A stretch of DNA of 6,867 nt from Halobacteroidaceae bacterium (GTDB lineage: Bacteria; Bacillota; Halanaerobiia; B1SED10-174): assembly GCA_003550445.1 (NCBI GenBank), contig PUKG01000297.1:1-6867 (forward strand), given 5' to 3'. The notes beneath the pieces were generated by a model. The model was not told where the DNA came from. It saw only the letters and a program-made list of their open reading frames with translations, and made no database searches. The first letter of the stretch is position 1, and each line of letters begins with the position of its first letter. Of the stretch, positions 5,523 to 6,867 are shown in pieces. Position numbers and translations under genes: made by a program.

Positions 5523-5749
5523 CGATAAAATGTGGGCGTTGTAAAAGTAAAATTATGCGGTACAAAAAAATTGGCCCCGGAAAAGTCCTTCGCTGTTATT
5601 TTCCAAGAATAAAAAAGCTTTTTGCTCTGGTTGAAGAAGGGAAATTAAAGTGCCCTTCCTGTGCTAATATAATCGGGGAAAAAGATGGGGATCTTTTTAA
5701 GATGAACAGTGACGAGTTTACCTATTCGGGGAGGAAAATAAACAAATAG
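5516..5749 (+). CDS. Small zinc-ribbon-like protein of unknown function
   Basis: The product has 77 residues. Two CxxC pairs, CGRC (6-9) and CPSC (46-49), plus a lone Cys27, suggest one structural zinc site of ribbon type with a 36-residue insertion between the pairs. The middle is rich in Lys/Arg (KIMRYKKIGPGKVLRCY, RIKK), which fits nucleic-acid contact, and the C-terminus ends in FTYSGRKINK. I recall similar short conserved proteins with an FTYSG end in other bacteria and archaea, but no function. Mu Com-type zinc fingers share the CxxC pairs but are spaced differently, so I do not assign that family. TTG at 5516 lies 8 bases after AGGAG (5503-5507). TTG at 5519 is possible, and GTG at 5507 overlaps the ribosome site. 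The gene diverges from the DNA methyltransferase. Transketolase follows 93 bases downstream without a visible terminator, so readthrough is possible. Confidence 0.72.
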   Translation: MLTIKCGRCKSKIMRYKKIGPGKVLRCYFPRIKKLFALVEEGKLKCPSCANIIGEKDGDLFKMNSDEFTYSGRKINK

Positions 5750-5772
5750 GTTCCATTGAAAACAGGCAGGAA

Positions 5773-5802
5773 TTGAGTTGAAGGGCAGGAAATAAATATA
5801 GA
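5773..5802 (+). promoter_or_regulatory. Weak candidate promoter for transketolase
   Basis: TTGAGT (5773-5778), an 18-base spacer and TATAGA (5797-5802) lie about 40 bases before the start codon. Four of six bases fit each box. Transcription may instead come through from the zinc-ribbon gene. Confidence 0.35.
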
Positions 5803-5842
5803 AAGGGAAAATGGAAAATAAGAATGCAACAGGAGGGATAAG

Positions 5843-6867
5843 ATGTCAGTTGAAAAGACAGCAGTTGATACAATAAGGTTCTTGGCGGTTGATGCTGTGG
5901 AAAAAGCCCAATCAGGTCATCCCGGGTTACCTATGGGTGGAGCAGCCATGGGTTATACCCTCTGGAGCAGGTTTCTAAAACATGATCCCCGAGACCCCAA
6001 TTGGCCTGATAGAGACCGCTTTGTTCTTACTGCCGGACACGGGTCCATGTTATTATACGGCTTGCTACATCTTTTTGGATATGATTTGAGTATGGGCGAA
6101 ATAAAAAATTTCCGTCAGTTGGGCAGTAAAACTCCAGGACATCCAGAGTATGGAGATACCCCAGGGGTCGAGACAACAACAGGTCCCCTTGGACAGGGGT
6201 TTGCGAACGCAGTGGGTATGGCCATTGCCGAACAGCGCCTTGCCGCAGAATTTAACCAACCTGACTTAAAAATAATTGATCACTATACCTACATGTATGC
6301 GGGAGACGGGTGTATGATGGAAGGCATTACCAGTGAGGCTGCTTCCCTTGCCGGTCATCTGGGCTTAGATAAATTAATCTGTTTTTACGATGATAACGAA
6401 ATAACAATTGATGGGCCAACGGATTTAACATTTTCTGAGAAAGTTTGCAAAAGATTTAAAGCCTTTGGCTGGCAGGTTTTAACCGTTGAAGATGGTCAGG
6501 ATATCGAGAAAATAGCCGAAGCAATATCTCAAGCAAAAGCCAATAAAGAAAAACCAACACTAATTAAAGTTAGGACAAAAATCGGGTATGGAAGCCCGGG
6601 CAAGGAAGGAAAGGCCGCAGCCCACGGGGCACCTCTTGGGGCAGAAGAAGTTAAAGCCACTAAAGAAAACCTTGGCTGGCCCGTTGACAAAGAGTTTTTT
6701 ATCCCTCAAGAAGTCAAAGCTCACTTTGAGGAACTCCAGAGAAAACTGGGAACGGGTAGGAAAGAATGGGAAGAGCGGTGGAAGGATTATAAAACCCGTT
6801 ACCCTGAAAAAGCCGCAGAATGGGAAAAGTGGCACGATCCGCGCTTGCCAGAAGAGTTGAATAAAAA
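5843..6867 (+). CDS. tkt: Transketolase, N-terminal half (cut by window edge)
   Basis: 341 codons are visible, about half of the roughly 660 expected for a fused bacterial transketolase, and the frame is open at the edge. The N-terminus (SGHPGLPMGGAAM, 24-36) and the ThDP-pyrophosphate domain are complete. The motif GDGCMMEG (154-161) with Asn185 in DDNEITIDG binds Mg2+ and thiamine diphosphate. His26, His66 and His100 occupy the positions of the substrate/cofactor histidines known from the E. coli enzyme, and TTGPLGQG (112-119) and SKTPGHPE (95-102) are conserved. AHGAPLG lies around residue 262. The enzyme moves two-carbon units between xylulose 5-phosphate and aldose phosphates in the non-oxidative pentose phosphate pathway, in the cytosol. 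AGGAGG (5831-5836) lies 6 bases before the ATG. Length and visible residues argue for the fused form rather than the split N-/C-subunit form found in many Clostridia and archaea: the coding frame continues beyond residue 320 without a stop. Confidence 0.96.
   Translation, partial: MSVEKTAVDTIRFLAVDAVEKAQSGHPGLPMGGAAMGYTLWSRFLKHDPRDPNWPDRDRFVLTAGHGSMLLYGLLHLFGYDLSMGEIKNFRQLGSKTPGHPEYGDTPGVETTTGPLGQGFANAVGMAIAEQRLAAEFNQPDLKIIDHYTYMYAGDGCMMEGITSEAASLAGHLGLDKLICFYDDNEITIDGPTDLTFSEKVCKRFKAFGWQVLTVEDGQDIEKIAEAISQAKANKEKPTLIKVRTKIGYGSPGKEGKAAAHGAPLGAEEVKATKENLGWPVDKEFFIPQEVKAHFEELQRKLGTGRKEWEERWKDYKTRYPEKAAEWEKWHDPRLPEELNK

Noticed and set aside
3223..5749. Analogy to the phage Mu com-mom system (zinc finger Com plus GNAT-fold DNA modifier Mom)
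   Set aside because: The zinc-ribbon spacing differs from Com. The GNAT belongs to another subfamily, converges with the methyltransferase across a strong terminator, and no phage genes are nearby.
5765..5792. Direct repeat GGCAGGAA (5765-5772 and 5785-5792) before transketolase
   Set aside because: Eight purine-rich bases in a purine-rich leader are easily explained by chance, and no promoter logic connects them.
6588..6860. Plus-strand open frame of 90 codons near the right edge
   Set aside because: It is out of frame within transketolase, whose own frame matches the family throughout.
1..6867. Mobile element, CRISPR array or prophage
   Set aside because: No transposase, integrase, terminal repeats, spaced direct repeats or phage structural genes were seen.

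Overview
The window looks like an ordinary chromosomal stretch from a low-GC, A/T-rich Gram-positive bacterium, most likely Bacillota of the Clostridia type. The support is strong purine-rich Shine-Dalgarno sites in front of most genes, some GTG/TTG starts, sigma-A-like TTGACA/TATAAT promoters, hairpin-plus-T terminators and the protein families present. Species cannot be read from the sequence. No rRNA, tRNA, insertion sequence, CRISPR array or phage structural gene is visible.

Layout. On the left, on the minus strand and cut by the window edge, is a CrtI/CrtN-type carotenoid desaturase (1-1391). Diverging from it is a winged-helix ArsR-like regulator (1557-2117). It has a near-consensus promoter, a dyad TCGGTCA-N8-TGACCGA between promoter and start codon, and a terminator that overlaps its own stop codon. 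A near-identical copy of the dyad region lies just past that terminator (2146-2170), in front of a 47-codon ORF with a good ribosome site and its own terminator. This regulator, operator pair and small protein are the most interesting part of the window.

Next comes a probable two-gene transcript: an aspartate/glutamate racemase family enzyme (2489-3181) and a two-domain GNAT acetyltransferase (3223-4041). A strong bidirectional terminator (4108-4144) separates it from a convergent minus-strand DNA methyltransferase (4148-5194) of the beta class with a TSPPY catalytic motif. No restriction enzyme is visible beside it. The methyltransferase leader holds a hairpin followed by a T tract. Diverging from it is a small zinc-ribbon-like protein of unknown function (5516-5749), possibly preceded by an overlapping 57-codon ORF. 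The window ends in the N-terminal half of transketolase (5843-6867), with ThDP- and substrate-binding residues intact.

The genes do not form one pathway: carotenoid formation, D-/L-amino acid racemization, acetylation, DNA methylation and the pentose phosphate pathway are all represented. I see no clear new defence or mobile system. The candidates for something undescribed are the duplicated operator with its small ORF, and the zinc-ribbon/methyltransferase divergon with its leader hairpin.
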